Shown: positions 1 through 7,371 of the stretch, in pieces
How positions within the stretch are numbered: position 1 is the stretch's first letter
How the letters are laid out: every line of letters begins with the position of its first letter
NCBI GenBank assembly: GCA_020853405.1
Contig: JADYYZ010000145.1
Span: forward strand, 1 to 13,645
Direction: 5' to 3'
DNA: 13,645 nucleotides
Source of the DNA: Acetobacteraceae bacterium
GTDB lineage: Bacteria > Pseudomonadota > Alphaproteobacteria > Acetobacterales > Acetobacteraceae
Made by a program: the position numbers and the translations under genes
The notes under the pieces: generated by a model
Seen by the model: only the letters and a program-made list of their open reading frames with translations
Database searches by the model: none
Told to the model about the DNA's origin: nothing

Positions 1-1172
1 GCCTCGCCCTGCAATCCTCGCTGCAGGCGGCGGCTGGCATCGGCGATCTTCGTCTCGGTTTTCGCGATGTCCTTGTCGAGCGCGTCGATCGCGGCAGCGG
101 CGCCGGAATCGATCGCGGTCGCGCGGCCGTTGGCGGCGGCGATCGCATCCATCAGGTCGTCGTAGGCGCTGGGCTGGCTGGCACCGACGATGCGCCCCAC
201 TTCCGCGCGCAGGCCGCCGAAGATCGCGACGGCGAAGCTCGCCCAGAGGTTGGCGTCGGCATAGGTCCAGGCATTGAAGCGCAGTTGCGCGACCTGGGTG
301 CAGAACGGTGCCTTGTCGGCCTCGTCGCGCCAGGTGGCAGCGATGTCGTCCACCGCCTCCTGCAGGCGGCGCATGAACGTGGACTTGCCTGAGCCCCAGT
401 CGCCGAACAGCGCGATCGCCATCGGCGGCTCGTTTGCCTTGAGGCAGGCGAGCTCGGCGATGCGCCGGGCGTCCTCGGCATGGCCCAGGGGATCGATGCG
501 GGCGGGCGCGGCGGCATCGGGGGCGAAGGCGGGCGTATCGCGCCGCGTGCCGAACAGCGATTGCCAGGCGGTGCGATCCTCCGGCCGGCCATTGCCCTCG
601 CGCGCGGCGATCTCGCGCTCCATCGCATCGATCAGCGCCGGGCGCAGCACCTCGGGGTCGAGCTGCCAGCGCGTCTGCCAGACGCGCCTGGTCGCGGCAC
701 GCAGCCCGGGGCGCAGCGGGAAGGTCAGCGCCATGATCAGGTGCCGGGCGGCCAGGAAATCCTCGCCAGAAGCAAGGCGGGCGAACAGGCGGGCCTGGGC
801 GATCGCTGCCTGCGCCATGGGCGAGAACGGCGCCTCGAACCCGCCCTTAACATCGGCGCCGCGCAGCGCCTCGGTGAAATCCTGCCGTGCGGTGGCGGCG
901 CGCACGGCCCGCACGAACGCGGCAGCGAATTGCGGTGCGGTTGACCCGGGAACCGTCTCGGTCTCGCCCAGCTGCAGTGCGCCCAGGATCAGGTGGCGCA
1001 ATCCGACCATGCCTGCCTGGTCGGCCACCGCCTCGGCCGCCGCGCGCCCGAAGACCGCATTGACGGTAGGCGACAGGTTCATCTTTAGCGCGTCGTTGAC
1101 CGTTTGCGGCGCATCGGCGCTGCCGCTGCTGTCCGGCGCGGAGCAGGCGATGCGGCGTTCCCAGCTTCTCAT
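1..1172 (-). CDS. KAP-family P-loop NTPase with two N-terminal Clp-N-like repeats (3' end outside window)
   Basis: About 390 residues are visible and the reading frame is still open at the window edge, so the C-terminus is missing. Residues 31-66 and 116-149 look like two Clp N-terminal repeats: each has a helix rich in Ala and Gln followed by a His-Leu-Ile motif (HLILGAL at about 60-66, HLIMAL at about 144-149). A KAP-type P-loop follows, with Walker A GDWGSGKST at about 257-265 and the KAP hallmark FNAWTYADANLW at 299-310. From about 345 a charged, Ala-rich stretch looks like a coiled coil. KAP NTPases are mostly membrane-associated ATPases, and Walker B should lie beyond the edge. The start used is the ATG ending at 1172, 30 bp after the amidase stop; a second ATG at 1082 begins directly at the first repeat and is a credible alternative. 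Neither has a strong Shine-Dalgarno sequence. The substrate is unknown. Confidence 0.8.
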   Translation of the reverse strand, partial: MRSWERRIACSAPDSSGSADAPQTVNDALKMNLSPTVNAVFGRAAAEAVADQAGMVGLRHLILGALQLGETETVPGSTAPQFAAAFVRAVRAATARQDFTEALRGADVKGGFEAPFSPMAQAAIAQARLFARLASGEDFLAARHLIMALTFPLRPGLRAATRRVWQTRWQLDPEVLRPALIDAMEREIAAREGNGRPEDRTAWQSLFGTRRDTPAFAPDAAAPARIDPLGHAEDARRIAELACLKANEPPMAIALFGDWGSGKSTFMRRLQEAVDDIAATWRDEADKAPFCTQVAQLRFNAWTYADANLWASFAVAIFGGLRAEVGRIVGASQPSAYDDLMDAIAAANGRATAIDSGAAAAIDALDKDIAKTETKIADASRRLQRGLQGE

Positions 1173-1202
1173 GCGGCAAAGCCTAGCCGCAGCGCGCGGC
1201 GC

Positions 1203-2600
1203 TCAGGAAGGCTCGGCGGCGGCAAGCACGCCAAGGCCACGCTCGATCGCGCGGGCTGCGCGGAGCGCCAGGTCGTCGCGGTAAAGCGGGGCCGCGACCT
1301 GCACGGCAAGCGGCAGGCCGTTCGCATCCAGCCCGGCCGGCACGCTGACCGCCGGCGCCCGCGACAGGTTGAAGATGAAGGTCCAGGGCGCCCAGGCGTT
1401 CCACAGCAGCTCCTCCGGGCGATCGAGAGGCGCATCGGCGCGCGGCGCGACATCGGGCACGCAGGGGCAGAGCAGTACGTCGACGCCGCCTGCGTGCAGC
1501 CCCGCCAGCCGATGCGCGACCTCGACCCGCATCGCCTCGGCTTCCAGATAGGCGGTGGGCGGTGCCGCATGCGCAATATCGCGCACCCGCAGGATGCCGC
1601 GGTCGAGCTCGTGATGCCGGTCCGGCGGCACCAGCTCGGCAAGCCGGGCCAGCGCCAGCCCCCACACGCGCGAGAAGATGTTCCTTGTGTCGGGGAGTTC
1701 GACGGCCGCCTCCGCCACCCGCGCGCCCTGGCGGCGCAGGGCTTCGGCCGCGCGCTCGACCGCCGCCCACATGCCTGGCGCGGCCGGCGCGTCGAACCCC
1801 GGGCGGCGCAGGATACCCACGCGCATCCCCTCGACCGGGGCCTCGGTGCCGGCGGCGAAGTCGCGCGGCGGGTCGGGCAGGCTGAACGGGTCGCGCCAGT
1901 CGAAGCCGGCCATGGCGGAGAGCATCAGCGCCGCGTCGGTGACGCTGCGTGCCATCGGGCCGGCGACGGCGACCGGGCCGAATGCGCCGAGCGGCCATTG
2001 CGGCACGCGCCCGAAGCTCGGCTTGACGCCGACCACGCCCGACCACGCAGCGGGAATGCGGATCGAGCCGCCGGCGTCGGTGCCGATATGCAGCGGCCCG
2101 TATCCCGCCGCCGCGGCAGCGCCGGCGCCGGCCGAGGAGCCGCCCGGCGTGTGCAGGAGATTGCGCGGGTTGCGCGTGATGCCGGTCAGCGGGCAGTCGC
2201 CGGGCGACTTCCAGCCGAACTCGGTGGTGGTGGTCTTGCCGACAATGATCGCGCCGGCACGCTTCAGTGCCACGACCGACGGCGCATCCTCGGCGCGGGG
2301 GGTAGCGTCGGTGACCAGGCTGCCCCGCCGGGTGGGAAAACCGGCGAGGTCGACCAGGTCCTTCACCGTCGCCGGCACGCCATCCAGCGGGCCGATCGGG
2401 GCACCGCGTGCCCAGCGCGCCTCGCTCGCGCGGGCCGCCGCCAGCGCGCCCTCCTCGTCCACCAGCACCATGGCGTTGATGGCAGGCTCGAGAAGGGCGA
2501 TGCGGGCGAGCACGGCGCCGGCCACCTCGACCGGGCTCAACGCGCGGCTGCGGTAGCGGCACGGCAGGTCGGTGGCGGACAGCAGCGCGAGATCGGACAT
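1203..2600 (-). CDS. Amidase-signature family hydrolase
   Basis: This 465-residue protein has the normal length for the amidase signature family (GatA/amidase fold), whose members hydrolyse carboxamides through a Ser-cisSer-Lys triad. The triad is visible: Lys80 in VPATVKDL, the cis-Ser in GGSSAG at 153-158, and the nucleophile Ser179 in GTDAGGSIRIPA. This is the same spacing as in GatA. It is unlikely to be the true Glu-tRNA(Gln) amidotransferase subunit, because no gatB or gatC is adjacent and the C-terminal half looks like that of stand-alone amidases. The substrate cannot be told. There is no signal peptide, so it is probably cytoplasmic. The ATG at 2600 is preceded by a GGGAGAGA Shine-Dalgarno-like stretch about 9 nt upstream. 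It is divergent from the patatin gene and lies 30 bp upstream of the KAP gene, so the amidase and KAP genes may share a transcript. Confidence 0.92.
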   Translation of the reverse strand: MSDLALLSATDLPCRYRSRALSPVEVAGAVLARIALLEPAINAMVLVDEEGALAAARASEARWARGAPIGPLDGVPATVKDLVDLAGFPTRRGSLVTDATPRAEDAPSVVALKRAGAIIVGKTTTTEFGWKSPGDCPLTGITRNPRNLLHTPGGSSAGAGAAAAAGYGPLHIGTDAGGSIRIPAAWSGVVGVKPSFGRVPQWPLGAFGPVAVAGPMARSVTDAALMLSAMAGFDWRDPFSLPDPPRDFAAGTEAPVEGMRVGILRRPGFDAPAAPGMWAAVERAAEALRRQGARVAEAAVELPDTRNIFSRVWGLALARLAELVPPDRHHELDRGILRVRDIAHAAPPTAYLEAEAMRVEVAHRLAGLHAGGVDVLLCPCVPDVAPRADAPLDRPEELLWNAWAPWTFIFNLSRAPAVSVPAGLDANGLPLAVQVAAPLYRDDLALRAARAIERGLGVLAAAEPS

Positions 2601-2684
2601 GCGCGCCAGTCTCTCCCGCCGGCCCGAAGCGCGCCAGTGCGGTGGCGCTTCCTACCGGCCACGCGCCGCTGATAGGGTTCGCCG
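2601..2684. promoter_or_regulatory. Divergent intergenic region between amidase and patatin genes
   Basis: These 84 bp separate the two divergent start codons and must hold at least the leaders of both genes. The minus-strand GGGAGAGA (complement of 2610-2617) sits about 9 nt before the amidase ATG. The plus-strand AGGG at 2674-2677 sits 7 nt before the patatin ATG. I see no convincing -35/-10 pair or operator palindrome, so the promoters are inferred from gene orientation only. Confidence 0.5.
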
Positions 2685-3791
2685 ATGCCACACGCCGTAC
2701 GCCCTCCGCGCGCGAAAAAATCCGAACCGGTGCCGGTGGCGCTGGCGCTTCAGGGCGGCGGCACCCACACCGCGTTCGGCTGGGGCGTGCTGGAGAGCCT
2801 GCTTCAGGCCGAGGAGGAGGGCGTGATCCGCATCGTCGCGGTCAGCGGCACCTCGGGCGGGGCGCTGAACGCCGCGGCACTTGCCGCCGGCCTGATCGAC
2901 GGGCCATCGGGGGCGCGCCGGCGGCTCGAACTGTTGTGGGACACCGTGGTCGCCGAGGCGCGGTTCGTCAATCCGTTCACCGCGCTGCCGGTGGGCATCG
3001 CGATGGATTTCAACATCGACACGACGCCGCTTGCGCTGGCCACCGCCTTCACCACGCAGATGTTCTCGCCCTACACGCTGGGGCTGACCGGGGCGGCGCT
3101 GGCCCGCGTGGTCGCCCAGGTGCTGCCCGACCTCGATGCGCTGGCGCTGCCGGGGCGCGAGCCGGCGCTTTATGTCTGCGCAACCCAGATCGAGCGGACC
3201 GAGCGCGCGCTGTTCGCCTCGCCCCCCGTGCCCGGCGATGCCGCGCAGAACCCGATGCCGCCGGTGACGCCCGCGGCGCTGCTGGCCAGTGCCTGCGTGC
3301 CGCAGCTGTTCCCCTCGGTGCACACCGAGCACGGCTGGATGTGGGATGGCGGGTTCCTTGGCAACCCGGCGCTGGAGCCGTTGATCGGGCACGCCGCCGA
3401 CATCCTGATCGTTGCCATCAACCCGCTGGAGCGCACCGATTCGCCGCCACGCACCGCCACCGCGATCATCGACCGGGTGAACGAGATCGCCTTCAACGCC
3501 GCCCTGCTGATGGAGGTGCGCGCGATCGAGCGTACCAACGACCTGGTGGCGCAGGGGCTGCTTCCGCACAAGAAGCGGGTGCGACTGCACCGGATCGCCG
3601 ACGATGCCGGGATGGCGAAGCTGGGCTTCGCCTCGAAGCTCAACCCCAACCACGATTTCGTGCGCAACCTGCGGATGCGTGGACGGACGGTGGGCAATGC
3701 CTGGCGGGCCGCGCACGAGCCTGGCCTTGGCGATCCCCGGACGCCATCGGCGCTGCGCCACCTGGTGCGCAAGGTGCGGGCGGCGACGTAG
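2685..3791 (+). CDS. Patatin-like phospholipase family protein
   Basis: This 368-residue protein carries the patatin Ser-Asp dyad used for lipid acyl hydrolysis. The oxyanion-hole loop is QGGGTHTAFGWG at 23-34, the nucleophile Ser57 lies in the elbow SGTSGG, and the catalytic Asp221 lies in the DGG motif of MWDGGFLGNP. The length and the long C-terminal part after the Asp fit the bacterial patatin subfamily of about 350-390 residues common in alphaproteobacteria. There is no signal peptide or membrane segment. The ATG at 2685 has an AGGG Shine-Dalgarno sequence 7 nt upstream, which supports this start. The gene is a single plus-strand unit followed by a strong hairpin (3842-3866). The lipid substrate and role (membrane turnover, polyhydroxyalkanoate metabolism or an effector) cannot be inferred from the sequence. 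Confidence 0.93.
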   Translation: MPHAVRPPRAKKSEPVPVALALQGGGTHTAFGWGVLESLLQAEEEGVIRIVAVSGTSGGALNAAALAAGLIDGPSGARRRLELLWDTVVAEARFVNPFTALPVGIAMDFNIDTTPLALATAFTTQMFSPYTLGLTGAALARVVAQVLPDLDALALPGREPALYVCATQIERTERALFASPPVPGDAAQNPMPPVTPAALLASACVPQLFPSVHTEHGWMWDGGFLGNPALEPLIGHAADILIVAINPLERTDSPPRTATAIIDRVNEIAFNAALLMEVRAIERTNDLVAQGLLPHKKRVRLHRIADDAGMAKLGFASKLNPNHDFVRNLRMRGRTVGNAWRAAHEPGLGDPRTPSALRHLVRKVRAAT

Positions 3792-3812
3792 AGCTGGCCC
3801 TGAGCTGGCCCT
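3791..3812. repeat. Tandem 11-bp duplication at the patatin stop codon
   Basis: GAGCTGGCCCT occurs twice head to tail (3791-3801 and 3802-3812). The first copy begins with the last base of the TAG stop, so the protein is not altered. It is probably a simple slippage duplication. Confidence 0.85.
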
Positions 3813-3841
3813 TCGGCGCAGGCCGCCGCCTCCGGTGGCCT

Positions 3842-3866
3842 CGGCACGAGTCAAGAACTCGTGCCG
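3842..3866 (+). terminator. Perfect hairpin downstream of patatin gene, probable transcription terminator
   Basis: CGGCACGAG (3842-3850) pairs perfectly with CTCGTGCCG (3858-3866). Bases 3851 and 3857 can also pair, giving up to 10 bp of stem around a 5-nt loop. It lies 50 bp after the patatin stop. There is no T-run on the plus strand, so it is not a textbook intrinsic terminator, and it could instead be a leftover of the neighbouring insertion sequence. A 10-bp palindrome (CTGATATCAG, 3867-3876) and an imperfect 16-bp palindrome (3874-3889, AGCGCT core) follow immediately. Confidence 0.5.
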
Positions 3867-3872
3867 CTGATA

Positions 3873-4163
3873 TCAGTGAGCGCTGACTGAGGAGCCCTTT
3901 GCGCGGGTGTGTTGCTGCGCGGGGGGCTGCCCGCGACAGGCACCGTCGGCGAACACATCGCCCGGGGCGTCGGGCAGTGCGACCGGCCCCTCGCGCCCGT
4001 GATGCACGTTCGCTGGTGCGACCTACATCGGCTCGACCAGCGCAGTGTCGGCATCGGCGTCGACATGCGCCGTGAACCGCCCGGTCGGCGCGTCGAACAT
4101 CTGCCGGTCCAGGCCCTGCGCGATCAGCGCGCGGCGAAAGCGCACGGGCGTCGCCGATGACCC
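3873..4163 (-). pseudogene. Decayed IS5-type transposase fragment
   Basis: One minus-strand frame reads a recognisable IS5-type DDE transposase in pieces. RFRRALIAQGLDRQMFDA (4142 down to about 4089) resembles the segment before the catalytic core. It jumps directly to GRFTAHVDADADTALVEPM, the region around the first catalytic Asp, so the intervening part is deleted. A TAG stop follows (complement of 4023-4025). After it the same frame resumes with VAPANVHHGREGPVALPDAPGDVFADGACRG, which in intact relatives is the T-PANVHD...EVFAD-AYRG block containing the second catalytic Asp. The similarity fades near 3897 and the frame stops at 3873. No terminal inverted repeats or target duplication can be paired confidently. 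The fragment cannot encode an active transposase. It occupies most of the roughly 425-bp gap between the patatin gene and the Srf/Tag-like operon, in which I see no intact gene. Confidence 0.72.
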
Positions 4164-4193
4164 TGCCCATGCTTCGGCGTCGCGTGGGCGTGG

Positions 4194-4216
4194 GCGCCGT
4201 CCATGCAGGACGTCGC
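4194..4216 (-). terminator. Imperfect hairpin just after the operon's last stop codon
   Basis: On the plus strand CGTCC (4198-4202) pairs with GGACG (4208-4212) around a 5-nt loop. Beyond a one-base mismatch on each side, GCG (4194-4196) pairs with CGC (4214-4216). It begins 1 nt after the stop of the SUMF1-fold gene in the direction of transcription. No U-tract follows, so a terminator role is only possible. Confidence 0.3.
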
Positions 4217-4217
4217 G

Positions 4218-5834
4218 CTACCGTGGTGCGGTCCGCCGCGCCACCTCGTCGGCGCGGCGCATGATGTGCGCCTCGATGTCGGCGAGGGGCGGCAGCGCGG
4301 GTGGGCGGCGCAGCGCCAGCTCGATGTGCTGGGTGGCCAAAAACACCAGCTCCAGCAGCAGCGGGTGTGCGCGCCGGGCTTCCATCTCGCGGGCGACGAT
4401 CTCGCCCTGCTCCTTCACGAACGGCGCGGTGGCGCCCGGCGCCTCGGCCGCCTGCTTCACCAGAACGACGTAGTCGTCGAGGATCGCGCGTACCACCGCC
4501 GGCTCCTCGTTGCGGACCGCGGAATCGAGCCGGTCGCGGATCGCGCGCTGCACGCGCGCCTTCACCGGGTCGTCGGGGATCGGCACGTCGTTGCCGATAT
4601 AGTCGCGCAGCGTCGCATAGACATCGATGGTACGGTTGGCGCGCGCGATGTTGCGTGCGACGTTGGCGATGCTGACGATGCGCTGGCGCATCGCCAGCGC
4701 GGCGGCCTGGCGGCGCTCCGCCGTCGCCTGCTCAAGCGCCGCCTGCGCGGCGGCAACGCCGCGCTGCTGGGCCGGGTCGGGCAGCGTGCGCGCGAGTTCG
4801 GCAAGCAGCGTCGCCGGATCGTTGGCGGCCCGTTCGGCACGGCCGCTTTCGGCGGCGAACGCCTGGCGGAAGGCCTCGCCGGCCCGCTCCGAGGTGGTGA
4901 CGACCGCGCCGAGTGCGACGCGCATTCCCATGGTCGGCAGCCGCAGCGGCTCGCCGCTCTGCCCGTACAGCGGCAGTTCGACGCGCAGCGCCGAGCTGAT
5001 CTGGCTCTCGTCGGTCTGGTAATGGCCGCCGCGCGCCACCGCGCCGCCGGCCAGCCCGTGCGGCCGGCCGACACGGTTCAGCCGGAACGGCTCCAGCGTC
5101 CATTCCGCGACATTGCCCAGCATGTCGTAGAGGCCGAGCGGGTTCCGCTCCAGCCGGCCGACCGGCCGCAGCCGCCCGCCCGCCGATTGCGGCCCCTGGA
5201 ACCAGGCATAGCGCGCGAGCTCGCCCGACATCGGCGGCAGCGGCGAGCTGAACTCGCCTTCGCTGACGGCAACGCCGCCGCGTGCGGCGAACTCCCATTC
5301 CGCTTCCGTGGGCAGCCGCGCGAAGGCGGTGGCGCCGTCCTCCGTCGGCAGGCGGGCGCGCGCGTTCTTCAGCAGCCATTCCGAGAGTTTCGCGGTGAAG
5401 GCAACGGCATCGCTCCAGGCGACGCGCGCGGCCGGCACGCGGCCGGCATCCGAGGGCGCCGGGCAGGCAGGGTTCATCACCGCCGCATACTGCTCGGCAG
5501 TGATCTCGTACTTGCCCAGGTAGAACACCCGCCCGCCCCGCGCCTGCGGGAACGGGGCAGCCAGGAAGTTCCGTCGAAGGCCCTCGACATAGTCGGTGTC
5601 GGAATCGGCGGTGCCGAGCGTCACCGGTCGGTCATCGAGCGCGCCCTGGCCGACCGGCACCGCGATCGCGCGGAAAGCGATCGAGCCGCCGCAGGGAATC
5701 GGCAGCACCAGGTCGCCCTGCTCCGGCTTCGGGTTGTAGGCGGCCTCCGGCCAGGCGGCGGGCGCCTGGGCCAGGGCGGGGAAGGCGACGACGGACAGTG
5801 CCGCGGCCACCAGGGGAAGGGTTCGCTTGGTCAT
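4218..5834 (-). CDS. Exported SUMF1/FGE-fold protein, non-catalytic, TagR-like, with extra C-terminal domain
   Basis: This 538-residue protein has a signal peptide (MTKR, a hydrophobic stretch, then ALA-QA near residue 22), so it is expected in the periplasm. Residues about 65-312 form a formylglycine-generating-enzyme/SUMF1 fold: YEITAEQYAAVM, RLPTEAEWEFAARGG from residue 173, GNVAEWT near 240-246, and ARGGHY at 267-272. The catalytic cysteines that FGE carries after the RGGSW-type motif are absent, and the region reads GHYQTDESQISSALRVEL. It is therefore probably a binding or scaffold version rather than a sulfatase-maturing enzyme. In Pseudomonas T6SS loci TagR is such a periplasmic SUMF1-fold regulator, and the neighbouring ABC pair here supports that comparison. 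Residues about 315-538 are predicted mostly helical, Ala/Arg/Glu-rich and of unknown function. It is the last gene of the operon, and its ATG lies 6 nt after the preceding stop. Confidence 0.88.
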   Translation of the reverse strand: MTKRTLPLVAAALSVVAFPALAQAPAAWPEAAYNPKPEQGDLVLPIPCGGSIAFRAIAVPVGQGALDDRPVTLGTADSDTDYVEGLRRNFLAAPFPQARGGRVFYLGKYEITAEQYAAVMNPACPAPSDAGRVPAARVAWSDAVAFTAKLSEWLLKNARARLPTEDGATAFARLPTEAEWEFAARGGVAVSEGEFSSPLPPMSGELARYAWFQGPQSAGGRLRPVGRLERNPLGLYDMLGNVAEWTLEPFRLNRVGRPHGLAGGAVARGGHYQTDESQISSALRVELPLYGQSGEPLRLPTMGMRVALGAVVTTSERAGEAFRQAFAAESGRAERAANDPATLLAELARTLPDPAQQRGVAAAQAALEQATAERRQAAALAMRQRIVSIANVARNIARANRTIDVYATLRDYIGNDVPIPDDPVKARVQRAIRDRLDSAVRNEEPAVVRAILDDYVVLVKQAAEAPGATAPFVKEQGEIVAREMEARRAHPLLLELVFLATQHIELALRRPPALPPLADIEAHIMRRADEVARRTAPR

Positions 5835-5840
5835 GGCAGC

Positions 5841-6137
5841 TCAGCCCAGCACGCGCCGACGCGCGGCTTCCAGGTCGATCGCGCCCGTGATCTCATAGCC
5901 GCGTTCGACCAGCCGGCGCGCATGCCACCTGTTGTAGTAGAACGGCCACAGCAGCCAAAGCACGGGGACGGCGATGCCCGCCGTGGCCGCAGCAATCCCA
6001 AAGAACACCAGGAACCCGAGCCAGTCGCCGCGGAAGACGGCCGGCAGCCCGCCGAAGAACAACGACGTCCAGGAAAAGCCCAGATAGCCGACGCTGCGAA
6101 GCCCGCTCTGGTGCGTGAGCTCCATCTCGATTGCCAT
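5841..6137 (-). CDS. Small DUF2628-like inner-membrane protein
   Basis: This 98-residue protein has two hydrophobic segments, at about 17-36 and 42-67. Between them is an aromatic motif (FFGGLPAVFRGDW), and after them come YYNRWHARRLVERGYE and a short charged tail. This layout matches DUF2628 (HrgC-like) membrane proteins, whose function is unknown. The open frame extends upstream to 6431, but that part is antisense-like junk overlapping the permease gene. The real start is ATGGCAATCGAG at 6137, or the ATG four codons later. It lies 34 nt after the permease stop and 6 nt before the SUMF1-fold gene, so it is part of the same transcript. A role as an accessory to the ABC complex is inferred only from position. 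Confidence 0.8.
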   Translation of the reverse strand: MAIEMELTHQSGLRSVGYLGFSWTSLFFGGLPAVFRGDWLGFLVFFGIAAATAGIAVPVLWLLWPFYYNRWHARRLVERGYEITGAIDLEAARRRVLG

Positions 6138-6171
6138 GCTGGGGCTCAGGAAAGCGCGGGAAGCCGAAAGA

Positions 6172-7371
6172 TCATTCGCGGATGCCCTCGGCCGGCTGCA
6201 CCCGTGCGGCGCGCAGGCCGGCGACCAGGGCGGCAAGCATCGCACCCGCCAGCGTGGCGCCGGCAGCAGAGGCAAGATGCTCGGGCAGGACCAGACACAC
6301 CGGGAACTCCTCCGCGCGGGTACCAAAATTCTGGCGATTGACGAACGAAGCGACGAGGAGCGCAAGGGCTGCCGCAAGCGCGCTGCCGGCGGCGGCCGTG
6401 ATGGCGGCCTGGGTGATCGGGAAGGCGGCAAGCCCCGCCGCCGACAGGCCGGAAAGCCTCAGCAGCGCGAGCTCGCGCCGCTTGCGCGCGACATTGGCCC
6501 ACAGCGACAGCGCGAGCGAAACCAGGTAGCCGGCACCCCCAAGCGCCGCGACCGTGGTGAACAGCAGCGTCAGGTTGCGATCGAGGCCAAGCAGGCCGGC
6601 GATCTCCTCGACCCGGGTGGCGACCTCGATATGGGCGCGGCGGAAGGCAGCATCGAGCGCCGGCACGTCCTCCAGCCGCCGCGCATACAGGCGAAAGCCG
6701 GCGTACTGGCGGGCGGCGTCTGCGATCGCCGGCGTGCGGGCATCGGGGCCGATCAGCCCGTCCTGGAAATCCTCGGCCAGCAGCAGCAGCGGCAGGGCGA
6801 TGAACAGTCCCTCGCGCCCGAATGCGGCCGGTGGCGCGATGGCAAGTGCCCGCACCGCCAGCACCATGGTTTCGCGCCTTCCGTCCATGATCCGCACGAT
6901 GCGGAGCGACAGCGCCTCCGGCCCGGCAACACCCAGCCGCGCCGCCAGCGCAGACGAGAGCACGACGCCGCTGCCGTCGGGCTGCGGCAGGCCGGCAAGC
7001 AGCGGATCGCCCGGTGCGGTGCCGATCAGCTCGGCGCGCACCGTCTCGCCGGGCCGGCCGGGGATCTCGACATTGCCGATGCCGGAGAGCGTACGGGTGC
7101 GCGGCACGATGAAGGCGATCTCGGGGCGGGCGCGCTCGGCCGCGAACCAGGCGGCATCGAAGCCGCGGTTCTGCGTGTTCACGATCTCGCGCGCGCGGGG
7201 GTTCTGCACCAGCTCGGCGCGCAGGCCGGCGATCACGCCCGATTTCAGCCCGAACAGCACGATCAGCGGCGCCAGCACGGCAGCGCAGGCGAGTGCGGCG
7301 GTCAGCGCGAGGCCGCGTTCGTGCAGAAGGTCGGCCAGCGCCAGCCTGAGGCCGAGGCCGAGCTGCCTCAT
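6172..7371 (-). CDS. ABC transporter permease, FtsX/LolC-MacB type (TagS-like)
   Basis: This 399-residue protein has the FtsX-family layout of four membrane segments: TM1 at about 22-42, a large periplasmic domain at about 45-262, then TM2 at about 267-292, TM3 at about 318-343 and TM4 at about 366-386. After TM2 comes the typical coupling stretch RKRRELALLRLSGLS (about 295-309). Such permeases (LolCE, MacB, FtsX) transmit ATPase action to periplasmic partners rather than moving solutes through a channel. Its start overlaps the ATPase stop by ATGA (7368-7371), which indicates translational coupling and a two-gene transporter. In Pseudomonas the equivalent pair TagS-TagT acts with the SUMF1-fold TagR in the T6SS phosphorylation pathway. 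A SUMF1-fold gene two positions downstream makes the same complex plausible here. The transported or sensed ligand is unknown. Confidence 0.9.
   Translation of the reverse strand: MRQLGLGLRLALADLLHERGLALTAALACAAVLAPLIVLFGLKSGVIAGLRAELVQNPRAREIVNTQNRGFDAAWFAAERARPEIAFIVPRTRTLSGIGNVEIPGRPGETVRAELIGTAPGDPLLAGLPQPDGSGVVLSSALAARLGVAGPEALSLRIVRIMDGRRETMVLAVRALAIAPPAAFGREGLFIALPLLLLAEDFQDGLIGPDARTPAIADAARQYAGFRLYARRLEDVPALDAAFRRAHIEVATRVEEIAGLLGLDRNLTLLFTTVAALGGAGYLVSLALSLWANVARKRRELALLRLSGLSAAGLAAFPITQAAITAAAGSALAAALALLVASFVNRQNFGTRAEEFPVCLVLPEHLASAAGATLAGAMLAALVAGLRAARVQPAEGIRE

Noticed and set aside
1183..2691. 502-codon minus-strand frame overlapping the amidase
   Set aside because: The frame at 1203-2600 has the complete amidase triad; the other frame is Arg/Gly-rich shadow.
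3909..4160. 83-codon plus-strand open frame in the intergenic region
   Set aside because: It has no recognisable feature, while the opposite strand carries transposase similarity.
4218..5834. Annotation as an active formylglycine-generating (sulfatase-maturing) enzyme
   Set aside because: The catalytic cysteines are absent and no sulfatase gene is nearby.
5841..6431. 196-residue version of the DUF2628-like protein
   Set aside because: The first 98 residues overlap the permease gene and are Ser/Pro/Arg-rich without pattern. The recognisable protein starts at 6137.
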